A stretch of DNA of 64,000 nucleotides from Hymenobacter gelipurpurascens (GCF_900187375.1 NZ_FYEW01000004.1:124001-188000), one strand, 5' to 3'; shown: positions 9,377 to 18,993, numbered from the stretch's first letter. Notes: generated by a model from the letters alone, not told the origin. Numbers and translations: made by a program.

Positions 9377-10690
9377 ATGATAATACACGTAACAAACCAT
9401 GTTTGGGCTACAAGGAGTATTACTACTGCAGCAAGCATTGGGCTATTTATGGCCTTTCCTCTACTCGTCCCAACGCTGGTCATGCTGAATAAAGATGCCA
9501 ATAGTGTAATAGCTGTTACTGTAACGGTAGTCTACCTCGTAATAGTTTTTTTTGCTAGTAGAGGGCAAAAATTATCGGTATTGCTAATGTCATTATATAT
9601 TCTTTGTCTATGCACTGCGGTCATGGTTGGTGTTTTATCTAATGGTCCAAATGACGAAGAATCTATCGAATTAATTAAATTCAAACAAAAAATTAATCCT
9701 AATTATGCAACTGATAATACAGGAATTCCTTTATGGAGTGCAATTTTAATGTGCCTGCTATTAATGTATCCATTTTATCGGGCAGTAAAGGCAGTATTAG
9801 TTTACAAAAATGAAATTCAAGAATTCAAGTCTTTTAAAAACAAGAGAAAAAGTGTTGTTCTAAAAAATAAGAGTTTGTTAAAAATTTTGATAGCGCTTGG
9901 GTTATTAATCTTATCGTATTGTTTTATTGCTGTATCTGCGATAGCATTTGTAGCAGGGGGAGTATCGGCTACTTTTGGCTATTTCGGCTATAATTTAATA
10001 GGACTAATTGTATCCGGTTTTGGCATTAAATATGGTCGCAAACTCGTTGTTTTATCAAAACGACATTTAACCAACACTATTCTAGAAACCAGAGGCAAAG
10101 ACGTTCGTCCGCCAATCCTTCTTATTCGTTCGTTTCAAGACGATGCTTTAAAACTAGAGCGGGGCAAGGGATTTAAGCTAACTCAATGGCTAAGCCCTAT
10201 TCCAACCCTTGAAGAAACGCTATGCAGAAGACTGTCTTTATCAGGGCCGGTTATTGCAATCGGCAATCCAAAAGAGAAATTGCCTCCATTAGGTGCTGCA
10301 AGAGACTATTATGACGATAGTTCTTGGATGGATCAAATTGATGCTTTATTAACCGAGTCAAAGTATGTAGTTGCAATATTAGGTAATACAAATAGTTTAG
10401 AATTAGAATTTAAGAAGATTAAGAATTATAACTTATTGAACAAGCTAATATTGGTTTTCCCACCCAAGGATATAACGAGCATTCATGCAAGGTGGAGTGC
10501 TTTCATTAAGATTATTGATTTGCCCATAGAGCTTGAAATAAATGAAATGTATTTATTAATGAATTTTAACAATGGATCTATAAATAATATAGCGATGTGC
10601 AAAGACAAAAAATGTGATTCATACGAAGTCGCTGTTAGTAAAATTTTAGCTCATGATAGGTTAATAAGTGATTGCCCATCACAGTCTTAA
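9377..10690 (+). CDS. Multi-pass membrane protein with C-terminal Rossmann/TIR-like domain
   Basis: 437 residues, AT-rich, 89 bases after the protease gene on the same strand. The first 220 residues contain about five or six hydrophobic helices in two groups (near 15-90, 117-137 and 168-215). The C-terminal part starts RPPILLIRSFQDDALK, runs through SSWMDQIDALLTESKYVVAILG and ends with KLILVFPP, an alternating strand-helix pattern like TIR or related Rossmann sensors that decode nucleotides. Family membership is not certain. Together with the three preceding genes it could be the membrane-acting partner of the cluster, but its base composition differs from theirs and it may have been added later. 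Confidence 0.6.
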   Translation: MIIHVTNHVWATRSITTAASIGLFMAFPLLVPTLVMLNKDANSVIAVTVTVVYLVIVFFASRGQKLSVLLMSLYILCLCTAVMVGVLSNGPNDEESIELIKFKQKINPNYATDNTGIPLWSAILMCLLLMYPFYRAVKAVLVYKNEIQEFKSFKNKRKSVVLKNKSLLKILIALGLLILSYCFIAVSAIAFVAGGVSATFGYFGYNLIGLIVSGFGIKYGRKLVVLSKRHLTNTILETRGKDVRPPILLIRSFQDDALKLERGKGFKLTQWLSPIPTLEETLCRRLSLSGPVIAIGNPKEKLPPLGAARDYYDDSSWMDQIDALLTESKYVVAILGNTNSLELEFKKIKNYNLLNKLILVFPPKDITSIHARWSAFIKIIDLPIELEINEMYLLMNFNNGSINNIAMCKDKKCDSYEVAVSKILAHDRLISDCPSQS

Positions 10691-10767
10691 TCATTTGGTT
10701 GTTTTATAGCGCTTTCTCGAACGGTTTACTAGCGTCGTCGTTTGAGAGAGTATGCACCCGTACTCCA

Positions 10768-11625
10768 ATGTCTTACGCCAAAGCGGTCGCACACCTGCCA
10801 GAGGTGCGCACGGCACTACCCGACAGCAGGTGTGCGACCGCTTTGGCGTAAGCTACTCGTTCGTGTCCAAACTCCTGACACACGCGCGGCAAACCGGCTC
10901 GCTAGCTCCCTTACCTGGCTAGTGGAGTATGTAGGCCAGCACCCCGATGCCACACTGGCTAAGGTTAATGATGCCTGGTGGACCAGAACTGTCTCTGGTC
11001 TGTACTGCAGGAGCACGGGCTACGCCGCAAAAAAGCCTGCACGCTACCGAACGTGAAACGGAGTGGGTACGCGTGATGCAGCGCCAGCACTTGGAGCACA
11101 TCGCAGGCCGGGCGGATGTGCTCCGCTTGTACTTATTTGACGAGACAGGCCTACGCCTAGATTGCTGCCGATGCTACGGGCCGGCGCTGCACAGCCAGCG
11201 CGAGACTGGAGCCGTGCCGCTCAAACGAGGCCAGACGCTGATATTAATTGGAGCGCTGGGCTTGCGTGGGCTGACGGCCCAGCATACTATTTGTCGCAGC
11301 CTCAAATAAGCGCCGCTTCGCTTTCTACATGGGCCACATGTTGGGCCCACAATTGCGCCGCGCCGAAGTGCTGGTCCTCGAATAACCTGCCTGGGCACAA
11401 GCTTAAAGGGCTGCTGCAAGAACTGGCCCGGCGCGGCGTCAAGGTGCTGTTTCTGCCGCCTTACTCGCCCGACTTTACGTCGGTTGAGCCGCCCTGGAGC
11501 AAGCTCAAAACGAAGCTGCGCCAAGCCTAGGTTCGCACGTGGTAAGCCCTCGAAGCCGCTATCCATATCGCCGCTAACTGGATTACTGGCCAAGACGCCA
11601 AAGTCTAGTTTAACCACAGCGGCTA
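10768..11625 (+). pseudogene. Degraded IS630-family transposase
   Basis: Pieces of one IS630 transposase can be read in several frames. The HTH segment CDRFGVSYSFVSKLL lies near 10833-10877, the first catalytic Asp in LYLFDETGLRL near 11131-11160, the second acidic position is changed (LVLENNLPGHK near 11370-11403), and the C-terminal FLPPYSPDF and VEPPWSKLK are near 11450-11510. Stops and frameshifts separate them, so no full-length transposase can be made. Terminal repeats were not resolved. It separates two defence clusters and shows past transposition into this island. Confidence 0.8.
10772..10852. repeat. Perfect 27-bp inverted repeat inside the IS630 remnant
   Basis: Left arm 10772-10798 and right arm 10826-10852 are exact reverse complements, separated by 27 bases. 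The right arm is genuine transposase coding sequence (start of the HTH); the left arm is its mirror copy. Confidence 0.95.
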
Positions 11626-11717
11626 ACACGTACACCGTTCATCAATTCGTTATAACTCTTGATAAAGCGTAATATTAATAAACCTCTTAATATAAATATG
11701 AAACATTAGTATTTGAA

Positions 11718-14700
11718 CTAATCTCTCGTCTTTACAGGCTGTTTCGGGTAAAAGTAGAAGTCTGAAGAAAGAGAGCTAATATAATTTGGAACCTGTTTTC
11801 CATCTGACATCTTTTCAACATCCGATCTTACACGATTAAGAATTTCTAAAAAGGATAATCCAGGAATTTGCAAAGCTTTTAGCAAAGCCACTGTATAGAC
11901 ACCGCCTTGTATGCTGGAATTTTCATAGGCATAACCGCCAAGTGAGGACGACCAAGCGACAACCCCTTCACGCGGAGGCTTGATTTCAGCCATCCCGTTG
12001 TAGGTGTCACTTTTTGAATAAGTACTATCTGCTAGTATTACTGGTCTACAAGCATCCAAAATCAATAGATTTGTGCTGCTTTGCGCTTCATTAAACCTGG
12101 TTATGATGTTATTAAGGGGAAGGCATGTAAAGGGCACTGATTTTTTGAATTTTAAATCAGCATCAATAGGGACTAAATAGTTTTCACCATTTAAGATAAA
12201 AGCATCTCCACCATAATAAATTAAAGCTATATCATTTTTCCTAATATTGTCAAAAAAAGACTGAAATGCTGATTGCATGCTTCTCAAACTTCCATTAGTA
12301 AGCAGATAAACTTCGAACCCTGATTTTTCCAGGAATGATTGCATTGCGTAAGCATCCTTTACAGGATACATTAGTCGTCTCTGAAATTGATAATCCTTAT
12401 TGCCTATTACTAGAGCCAACCGCCGTTGATTTTTTTCGAGCTTTTTATCCTCAGTAGAAAATGGTCCTTCTATGGTTTTAATTGGTGTTCTTTCGGTATG
12501 TAACCCGTTTGAAGTGTCAGTAGATAGTACCGTCAAAGCACCACTGCCTTTCAAGGATTTTTTAGGCATTATCCGCTTAGATATCTGATCCGATGAAGAG
12601 TTTTCTTTACCACTGAATGATGAAATATTATTCATCCATACCTCTAAATGTGCACTTTTACTTCCTGCAACTTTTACAATTTTAATAGCGCTTAACTTGA
12701 AAATCCTTTTCACGATTTGAGCTACTGAGTCAGCCATTAAACGGTCTTGATCTACAAAGTATCTCACTTGACTAGCATCGCTAAACCCCTTTTGAAATTC
12801 TATTCCAGGAACGTTAAAACCAATGGTTATCAATCTTTTTTGTAGTTGCCGTACTTCATCTATCTCCTCAGATGAGGCATACTGAATATACACTAGAGGC
12901 CTAACGGATTTTAGAGGAATATTTGTACAACTAATTCGGACTCGAAGTGTGTTCCGGCTGAAATCTACATTTCGTCGCTCCTCCCTTCCTGCTGTATCTC
13001 TTACTGTTAAAGTGGTTCGTAATGTAGCTGAATTATGAGTTATATCACTCCCTAATGTCATGGAATGACGAAGAGGTATAAAACTTGTGCTAAATAATTT
13101 ACTTATATATAACGTAGTGTCATCAAGTAATACTGTCCAACGTGTGTTTGAATGCGGCGATTTATTAAATAGGTATGAATCTGATTTGGATAAAGGAACC
13201 GTGTCCCCTGAATAAGCACTAGTAATATTTTTATCATTTACACAATCAGTGGTATCAAAGGCAATGTTAATGGGGATTTGTTGCTCCCAATCTATATTTT
13301 GGTTCTGCTTTTTGGTGGACAAATACCATAAACCTATAAGACTTGTCAAAGCAAGAATAGCGCCTCCAAATAAAAATCTTTTATAATATTTTCTGGGTTC
13401 GACTAGCTTCTCAGTCGATTTTATTGGCAGACCCTCTAAATAATCTTGTAGGCTAAAGCTAGATGGCTGATTTTTAACTGACTTTGTAGAGGACAGCAAA
13501 GTCACCCAATCACCAGCGGGGTTTTCAAGATAATGAAGCATAGCTCCGTCGGAAAAAAGACCTTTTTCATATAACGTTGCAAATTCCTGCTGTGCAGGTT
13601 CGTAATATGCGTAGGCTTCGGGGTTGTAGGCATAAAGCAGAAATTGATTAACGTTCTGTAAAAGATACTTCTCGCCGTCATAAAAGTGTTTGCCTGGAAA
13701 ATACTTTTCGGAATAGTTAAGCATCCGTAGCAGCGTCTGACGAGCTTTTGCTTCGTTATTAGGCTTTAGTCCTTTAAGTAATTCTAAACGTGTGGAGTCG
13801 GGAAAGCTCCCCTCATGCATCCAATTGATGCGTGCCAATTTGAGCAGATTCGTATAATTGACTACTTCAGGTGGCATCAGTGCTCGACCTATCTCCACCA
13901 ATATTTCCCAGCGTATTCGCGGATAAATAGCGGTTGCGGCCAGCCATTGAAATAGTTTTTCGCCAAGATATTCGTGCAGTTCCTCGACTTCGTTCAGGTC
14001 TAAATATTCGATAGAATATGAAGCCTTCCCCTGTTGTAAATAGGCATCTTGGCGTAGTTGGTTCTCTGCCAGTGCCTGCACCAATCGAAGCTGTCCGATT
14101 ACATCAGCAGGTAAGAGTAAAAAGTCGGTTTGTAAGGCCCGCTCCTTTGTTCCCCAGTCACCGAAGGGGTTAGGGGTTAGTATGGCCCGCGATTTCCAAT
14201 CGACTAACGCATCGCGGATGAACGGCTCTACAATTGGATAAGGTGGATAAAGCAGCGGATAGCCATCTCCCCAAATTACTAATGTATTGGTGCGAAACCG
14301 ATCCACTAACTGACGGAGGCTAAGTTTCTTAGATTGTGCCTCATTAGTGAACTGGTCAAACGACTTATGAAAAAAAAATCGTTCAATGCTAACATTCTCC
14401 TGAATAAACGCCCGAAATAGATACTCAAACAGGGCCACTTGCTGACTGCGTACCTGGCTGCGGTCTATCAGGAACAAGTATTCAGTCTCTGTCCGATGTG
14501 GCTGATAAACCAGCGTTGGGAGGCCACCTTCACGCATAGTTGCCTGCATAGTTTGAGCAACATGCAATCGACGATTTTCACCCTCTGTAGGCTGGCGGAA
14601 AAGACGTACCGTTCGGTAAAACGCTTGGTCGCGGGTGATCAACTCAGCATCGCGGTTTTCAAATGGAATTTCTAATGGTGGTTTATCACTACCGAATTTG

Positions 14701-15818
14701 TTCAGTGGATTGTCGGAAGGAATGGTTTGGGCAGGCTTTTTGGAAGAGCCACGAACCACAAGCCGGAGATAAAGTCCAAGTAATCCTACAAAAAGGGTTC
14801 CGACTAGCCCCATTGCCCAGATATATGCAGATGCAATCCGCGTTTTGGGCACAATTAATTCTCCCTCTTGCCGTACAGCAATCGTAAAAGGTGGCACGAC
14901 TGGAGGCGAGACGCCGATAGTTAGCTTAGCCTCACCAAAGCAAAGCCGTTGGGAAGTGTCCGGGAAAGCTTTAAAACTTATATCGTAGTAAGCCGGTGTC
15001 GTTCCGGCCTGAAATACATGTTCCCAAACATTCCGGTTGAGCCCTACAACACGGCCATTGAGCCGCCATTGGGTAAGCTGCACTTTATTTATAAACCCAC
15101 TCTGGCGAGCCGTGAAGCGATAACGAAGAGGTAAGTTGGACAATCGTACACTGTCTATTTGCACGACGGGTAGTTTATCACAAACCATAACTTCAATTCT
15201 TCCTAGACTGTCTGTCCAAGAAGTATACAGTAAGCCATGTCCACGCTGGCTTCTTAAGTTTACAACGAGCGGGCCAGCGCGTTTTGCTACCACACGCAAC
15301 TTTGGCTCAATTATGTCTGGATATTGCTGATTATCTATGCTTTCCCATTGCCAGCGGGCCAATTGTCCCCTGGCCTTTTGAAGGGTGGAATCAACTGAAA
15401 AAACAAGCGTATCGCCTACTTTACAAGGGCCTATAGAGGGAACGGTTAAATGTCCATGCGTTCTAAATTTTGGCCCAGGCCATAAAAATGCCGCGTAAAG
15501 GAATGCAATTAGCCCTAGGATAATCGCTGTTAACAAACCCCATCGCACCGGATCCCTTGGTGGATCGGGAATGAATGGCTTTTGATGTAAGGTGTCGAAG
15601 ATGCGATCAAATTTCTCCTGCTCTTCCTCGCTTGTAACAATCAAGGGAGCAATTATTGCCTTCAAATCAGCAAGTGAAAGAGGCTTAAAAGTGTCGATTA
15701 CATGATCTATCTCTATGTAATCATTCGGACGCAGTTGAAACCCATCACGGCGCAACGCGTCGAAAAGATCAGCCAAGGGCCAGATGATATCGTTGCGCTT
15801 CGAATGGATGGGGCTCAC
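11718..15818 (-). CDS. Giant membrane protein: CoxE-like N-terminus, vWA-like domain and caspase-like C-terminus
   Basis: 1366 residues. Order: a helical N-terminal domain (1-80) like that before CoxE/vWA proteins; membrane helix near 93-115; a predicted beta-rich region; membrane helix near 330-350; a vWA-like domain near 440-560 with a partly degenerate metal site (YLFLIDRSQVRS); a helical region; membrane helix near 865-885; an SPOR/LytR_C-like segment near 1000-1070 (VYIQYASSEEI, VPGIEF); and a caspase-like domain from about 1132. In the latter, LALVIGNKDY and LLILDACR (Cys1257) are canonical, but the expected YSGHG reads YGGDA, so the catalytic His is Asp (residue 1205). The start overlaps the moxR stop by 4 bases, giving translational coupling. 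Known relatives pair MoxR ATPases with vWA and caspase modules in conflict systems. The His loss means classical protease activity is doubtful. Confidence 0.8.
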   Translation of the reverse strand: MSPIHSKRNDIIWPLADLFDALRRDGFQLRPNDYIEIDHVIDTFKPLSLADLKAIIAPLIVTSEEEQEKFDRIFDTLHQKPFIPDPPRDPVRWGLLTAIILGLIAFLYAAFLWPGPKFRTHGHLTVPSIGPCKVGDTLVFSVDSTLQKARGQLARWQWESIDNQQYPDIIEPKLRVVAKRAGPLVVNLRSQRGHGLLYTSWTDSLGRIEVMVCDKLPVVQIDSVRLSNLPLRYRFTARQSGFINKVQLTQWRLNGRVVGLNRNVWEHVFQAGTTPAYYDISFKAFPDTSQRLCFGEAKLTIGVSPPVVPPFTIAVRQEGELIVPKTRIASAYIWAMGLVGTLFVGLLGLYLRLVVRGSSKKPAQTIPSDNPLNKFGSDKPPLEIPFENRDAELITRDQAFYRTVRLFRQPTEGENRRLHVAQTMQATMREGGLPTLVYQPHRTETEYLFLIDRSQVRSQQVALFEYLFRAFIQENVSIERFFFHKSFDQFTNEAQSKKLSLRQLVDRFRTNTLVIWGDGYPLLYPPYPIVEPFIRDALVDWKSRAILTPNPFGDWGTKERALQTDFLLLPADVIGQLRLVQALAENQLRQDAYLQQGKASYSIEYLDLNEVEELHEYLGEKLFQWLAATAIYPRIRWEILVEIGRALMPPEVVNYTNLLKLARINWMHEGSFPDSTRLELLKGLKPNNEAKARQTLLRMLNYSEKYFPGKHFYDGEKYLLQNVNQFLLYAYNPEAYAYYEPAQQEFATLYEKGLFSDGAMLHYLENPAGDWVTLLSSTKSVKNQPSSFSLQDYLEGLPIKSTEKLVEPRKYYKRFLFGGAILALTSLIGLWYLSTKKQNQNIDWEQQIPINIAFDTTDCVNDKNITSAYSGDTVPLSKSDSYLFNKSPHSNTRWTVLLDDTTLYISKLFSTSFIPLRHSMTLGSDITHNSATLRTTLTVRDTAGREERRNVDFSRNTLRVRISCTNIPLKSVRPLVYIQYASSEEIDEVRQLQKRLITIGFNVPGIEFQKGFSDASQVRYFVDQDRLMADSVAQIVKRIFKLSAIKIVKVAGSKSAHLEVWMNNISSFSGKENSSSDQISKRIMPKKSLKGSGALTVLSTDTSNGLHTERTPIKTIEGPFSTEDKKLEKNQRRLALVIGNKDYQFQRRLMYPVKDAYAMQSFLEKSGFEVYLLTNGSLRSMQSAFQSFFDNIRKNDIALIYYGGDAFILNGENYLVPIDADLKFKKSVPFTCLPLNNIITRFNEAQSSTNLLILDACRPVILADSTYSKSDTYNGMAEIKPPREGVVAWSSSLGGYAYENSSIQGGVYTVALLKALQIPGLSFLEILNRVRSDVEKMSDGKQVPNYISSLSSDFYFYPKQPVKTRD

Positions 15819-16789
15819 ATTAGCAGTGGGTTGGCCTTATCAGGTGAAAGTCCGTCCTTTAGTAAAACCACCAACGATGACTCATAAAGAGTTCGGGCAA
15901 CATGGGCTGGCCCAGGAGGAAAGGCTCCGTCTATAAGCAGGCCATCAGCTCTGAGCACTCGTAGCCAGTCAAGAAACTCAGCAGTAGAAGGCACTCTATT
16001 TGAAGATTGCCGGGCCTGATCCCGAAAAGACTTAAAGCGTTGTAGGGCTTCACGTACCGCCGGTGACTTATCGAGCCCCAAGCGAAGATTGACAATATCT
16101 AGTAGCTGGTCATCGTCTGGAAAGGGAATATGATAAAAAACACAACGCCTTAGAAATGCATTTGGTAAGCTCTTCTCAAAATTAGATGTAAGAATCACCA
16201 CCACTCTCGCATCATTTTGTGCTTTTTTTAAGGAGAAGTCAAGTTCTCGAATTCGGAACTCCCCTGATTCCATTTCGTTAAGTAAATCATTTGGAAATTC
16301 ACGGGGTGCTTTATCAATTTCATCAATTAATACCACGCTGCTTTGTGGCCTATCAGCTAATTCCGGGCAGCGAGCAAGCAACGGCTGGATGCGAGGTGCT
16401 TGCAGGCTTGCACTGGACCGTCCATGAGCCAGTACACGGGCGCGGCCTAAAGCTGTGAAATCCATAAATGCGCTAGTGTCAGTATGGTCCTTACTGCGAA
16501 AGTGGCTTACTGCATCGTACGTATAAAAGAGGTCGGTTGCTAAAGAGGTAGATTTCGTGTAAAACTCAATCGGTTTAGGTAAAAAGGAGGCTTCGCTTCC
16601 CTGAGTTTGTTCGGACAACATGTGGGCTACATGTTGGGCGAGCTGAGTTTTGCCCGTGCCTGGTTCGCCACTTACTAGCAGAGGCTTGTCTAAGGCAATA
16701 GCTAATTCAACAGCCCGCTGTAAACGTGTGTCCATCAAATAATTAGAGGGATTTAAGTCAACTGATATATGGCGAAGGACAAGTGGCAT
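15815..16789 (-). CDS. MoxR-family AAA+ ATPase
   Basis: 324 residues. Walker A is SGEPGTGKTQLA, Walker B VVLIDEIDKAP, sensor 1 VVILTSN, and the arginine-finger region NAFLRRCVFYHIPFP follows, all typical of MoxR ATPases. These act as chaperone-like remodellers, usually of a vWA protein encoded beside them. Here the next gene, overlapping by 4 bases, carries the vWA-like domain fused to a caspase-like domain, so the ATPase very likely remodels or activates that protein. The upstream DUF4062 gene ends 37 bases before this start, so all three form one operon. Confidence 0.9.
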   Translation of the reverse strand: MPLVLRHISVDLNPSNYLMDTRLQRAVELAIALDKPLLVSGEPGTGKTQLAQHVAHMLSEQTQGSEASFLPKPIEFYTKSTSLATDLFYTYDAVSHFRSKDHTDTSAFMDFTALGRARVLAHGRSSASLQAPRIQPLLARCPELADRPQSSVVLIDEIDKAPREFPNDLLNEMESGEFRIRELDFSLKKAQNDARVVVILTSNFEKSLPNAFLRRCVFYHIPFPDDDQLLDIVNLRLGLDKSPAVREALQRFKSFRDQARQSSNRVPSTAEFLDWLRVLRADGLLIDGAFPPGPAHVARTLYESSLVVLLKDGLSPDKANPLLM

Positions 16790-16826
16790 AAACAGGTGTT
16801 TATTTGGATGTTCAGCTACTTTTTAG

Positions 16827-18089
16827 TTATGGGAGCAAGCTTAACAATGGTAGATCGCTTGCTTTTCGGCGTAAGTTGAAACGGTTTATAAAAGCTCTTA
16901 TTTGTTCTTGAGCCTGCCGCATGTTAAGCTGGCAAGGTGATTTCAAAGTATTAGGAAAACAAAGCTCCTGAAGGGAAAGCACAATCTCATCATCACTAAT
17001 GATATAGGTGCGAAGCCAGTTTTCTATATCTGTTTCGGAGAGCTCTGTTAGCGGAGGAGCTGCCTTTATATCTACTGAATTCACCTGTTGCTGTAAAGCA
17101 TCTGGGGTGTCGATTACAACGAACCAAAATACTCGAATCCCTCCTACCCTCTCGCTAGCATTTTTAAACTCTAATAAAATTTTATCTAGAAACTCATAAC
17201 CTTTTTGCCATTGAACCGAATTGCTGACCAATGATAGCATGGCCAATGCGAGGGTACCGCTGGCCTTGAGATCGGACAATAAGCTTTCCGGGTCAATAGG
17301 TGGATTAGGATCATTAGGGAGGAGCCTATCACAAAGCTCATTTATGAGCCTTCTTCTGAAATTAGGGTACGAAGCGTCCGTTATGAATTCGTGGTAACTT
17401 ATCAGCGTAGGGTCGGATATGCCGAGGTAGTATCTGCTCAGCCGGTCGACTAAGCTCCGTCCTAAATTCGTCCTATGTCCCTGAATCAAGAATACGTTAA
17501 ACGCCTGCTTTTTTCGGACAAAGTCATAAAAATCAAAAACCTGATTCGCCCGGTCGCAGAAGATTTTACGATCTTCGGGTAACTCGCCATCAAAATCAAC
17601 ACGTGGGTTGCGTACCAACGATTCCATTACTTGCAGTGCCAAGTGGTACTCAGATGTGAATCCTTCAGGGTGTGATAAGTGCAGGCTACCAACTTCATCC
17701 TTAAGTGACTTTAACCTTGTCTGTTTGCGGATCGAAGAGGGCTGATTATCCTCGTCGTCATCGGCTGGAAAACGTACATCGCGGTTTTCGGCTTTAAATA
17801 CCAGAATCACTTTGTTAAGTGCTCTTGCTCTTAGGTATTCCTGATGCGTAATTGAAAAGTCTTGCCCATCAAGTACATATCCGTAACGATTGGCAAGAAT
17901 AAGAATATAGATATCGCAATCAGACACGTCTTTTAAGCAGCGTTCAAGGGGCTGCGTATCCTCAGCCGTGTAGTACTCCATCCCAATAACTTTGAAGTTG
18001 GGCGCCTTTTGCAACGACTTCATTACTGTTTGGCGATATGGGGCCAAATCACGGTAAGTAGACGATATGTACACCTTATAATTGGCCAT
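16827..18089 (-). CDS. DUF4062 domain plus inactive STAND-like domain
   Basis: 420 residues from ATG 18089 (MANYKVYISSTYRDL). An upstream in-frame ATG at 18134 would add 15 residues, but DUF4062 proteins normally begin right at the VYISSTYRDL strand. DUF4062 (1-150) is a TIR/SLOG-like Rossmann domain found in conflict proteins. From about residue 205 there is a P-loop-like region, VFLIQGHRTNLGRSL, that lacks the Walker A Lys, followed by helices and VFWFVVIDTPD. This fits the iSTAND (inactive STAND NTPase) class described in prokaryotic conflict systems. First gene of the MoxR/caspase operon; probably the recognition or switch component. Confidence 0.75.
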   Translation of the reverse strand: MANYKVYISSTYRDLAPYRQTVMKSLQKAPNFKVIGMEYYTAEDTQPLERCLKDVSDCDIYILILANRYGYVLDGQDFSITHQEYLRARALNKVILVFKAENRDVRFPADDDEDNQPSSIRKQTRLKSLKDEVGSLHLSHPEGFTSEYHLALQVMESLVRNPRVDFDGELPEDRKIFCDRANQVFDFYDFVRKKQAFNVFLIQGHRTNLGRSLVDRLSRYYLGISDPTLISYHEFITDASYPNFRRRLINELCDRLLPNDPNPPIDPESLLSDLKASGTLALAMLSLVSNSVQWQKGYEFLDKILLEFKNASERVGGIRVFWFVVIDTPDALQQQVNSVDIKAAPPLTELSETDIENWLRTYIISDDEIVLSLQELCFPNTLKSPCQLNMRQAQEQIRAFINRFNLRRKASDLPLLSLLP

Positions 18090-18519
18090 AGTCACTAAAG
18101 CAATTGAGGTTATAGCGATGAAATCGTTAGTCAATATTGGATAAGTTACTTATATTCTATGTAATATTATACAAAGGAGATAACTATTTCTGTAGTAGTG
18201 GCCCAAATTGATTTACAAAATGAGTAAACGAGTAAAATATAATTGTGAGAAAAATGTAAGTAGGAGTTCTGCAAGGAGTGAGGTATCAGGGTAAATCTGA
18301 GGTGGTCGGGTAAATGTGGACAGAATAGTGCCTTATCCTTAGAATTTAAAAAAGGCAATCTGAGCACAGTGGTCACTGCCAACAAGGAATACGAAGATTA
18401 ATTCCTTATCTCTCCTGAGCGTTACAGAACCATCAGCAGCTCTCTCTATTAAACTTAATGGTGTGCTTCAAAGGATAGTAGAGCTTTTGTGCCGACAGAA
18501 AGCCGCCATCTTTGCCACT
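18090..18519. other. Gene-free gap before the plasmid segment
   Basis: Divergent gap of 430 bases. AT-rich up to 18,250, with a possible promoter for the minus-strand operon near 18,140-18,175 (TTATATTCTATGTAATATTAT). No gene with support. Confidence 0.4.
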
Positions 18520-18984
18520 ATGCCTTACAAAGAAGACCGCCCCCAGATTGGCCTCAAGTTCACAGCCACCGAATACGCCTCCCTGCAAGCCGAAGCGGAC
18601 CGCGCTGGCGTCCCGGTCAACACGTATGCGCGGCACTTGATCACGGAGCGCGGGCAGCAGCCCCTGGGCGCCGAGGCAGCCAGTGTGCGCGCGCATTACC
18701 AGCAGCGCGAAGTCGTGCATCAACAGTTGCTTGACGAGTACGCGCAGGCCGCGTACCAGGCCCGCGCGCTGAGTCAGCAAGTAAAATTCTTTCGCCAGCA
18801 GTTCCTCTTTCTGCAATGGTGTGTAGCCAACAACCGCCCCGAGCTGCTGCCAGAGGCTTTGCAGGAGGCGTTAGCGCAACCAGAGCTTTCCGTTGTGCTA
18901 CCCGGCGAAGAAAATCCGGCTTTAGACACCGATTCGCTGGAAAACGCCCCGGTTTTATCAGCTACACCCGTTAAAAAGCGGTAA
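18520..18984 (+). CDS. MobC/ribbon-helix-helix-like mobilisation protein, orphan
   Basis: 154 residues from ATG 18520 (MPYKEDRPQIG); a GTG 57 bases upstream is a less likely start. The N-terminal part IGLKFTATEYASLQAEADRAGVPVNTYARHL has the strand-helix-helix pattern of CopG/MobC DNA-binding proteins, followed by an amphipathic helix rich in Gln and Arg and an acidic C-terminus. MobC proteins bind oriT and help a relaxase in plasmid transfer. No relaxase gene is present here, so either it has been lost or this protein has another DNA-binding role. A strong terminator follows directly. Confidence 0.6.
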   Translation: MPYKEDRPQIGLKFTATEYASLQAEADRAGVPVNTYARHLITERGQQPLGAEAASVRAHYQQREVVHQQLLDEYAQAAYQARALSQQVKFFRQQFLFLQWCVANNRPELLPEALQEALAQPELSVVLPGEENPALDTDSLENAPVLSATPVKKR

Positions 18985-18993
18985 AAAACACCC

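Noticed and set aside
18167..18385. 72-residue minus-strand open frame
   Set aside because: AT-rich intergenic sequence with no protein-like features; more likely promoter DNA.
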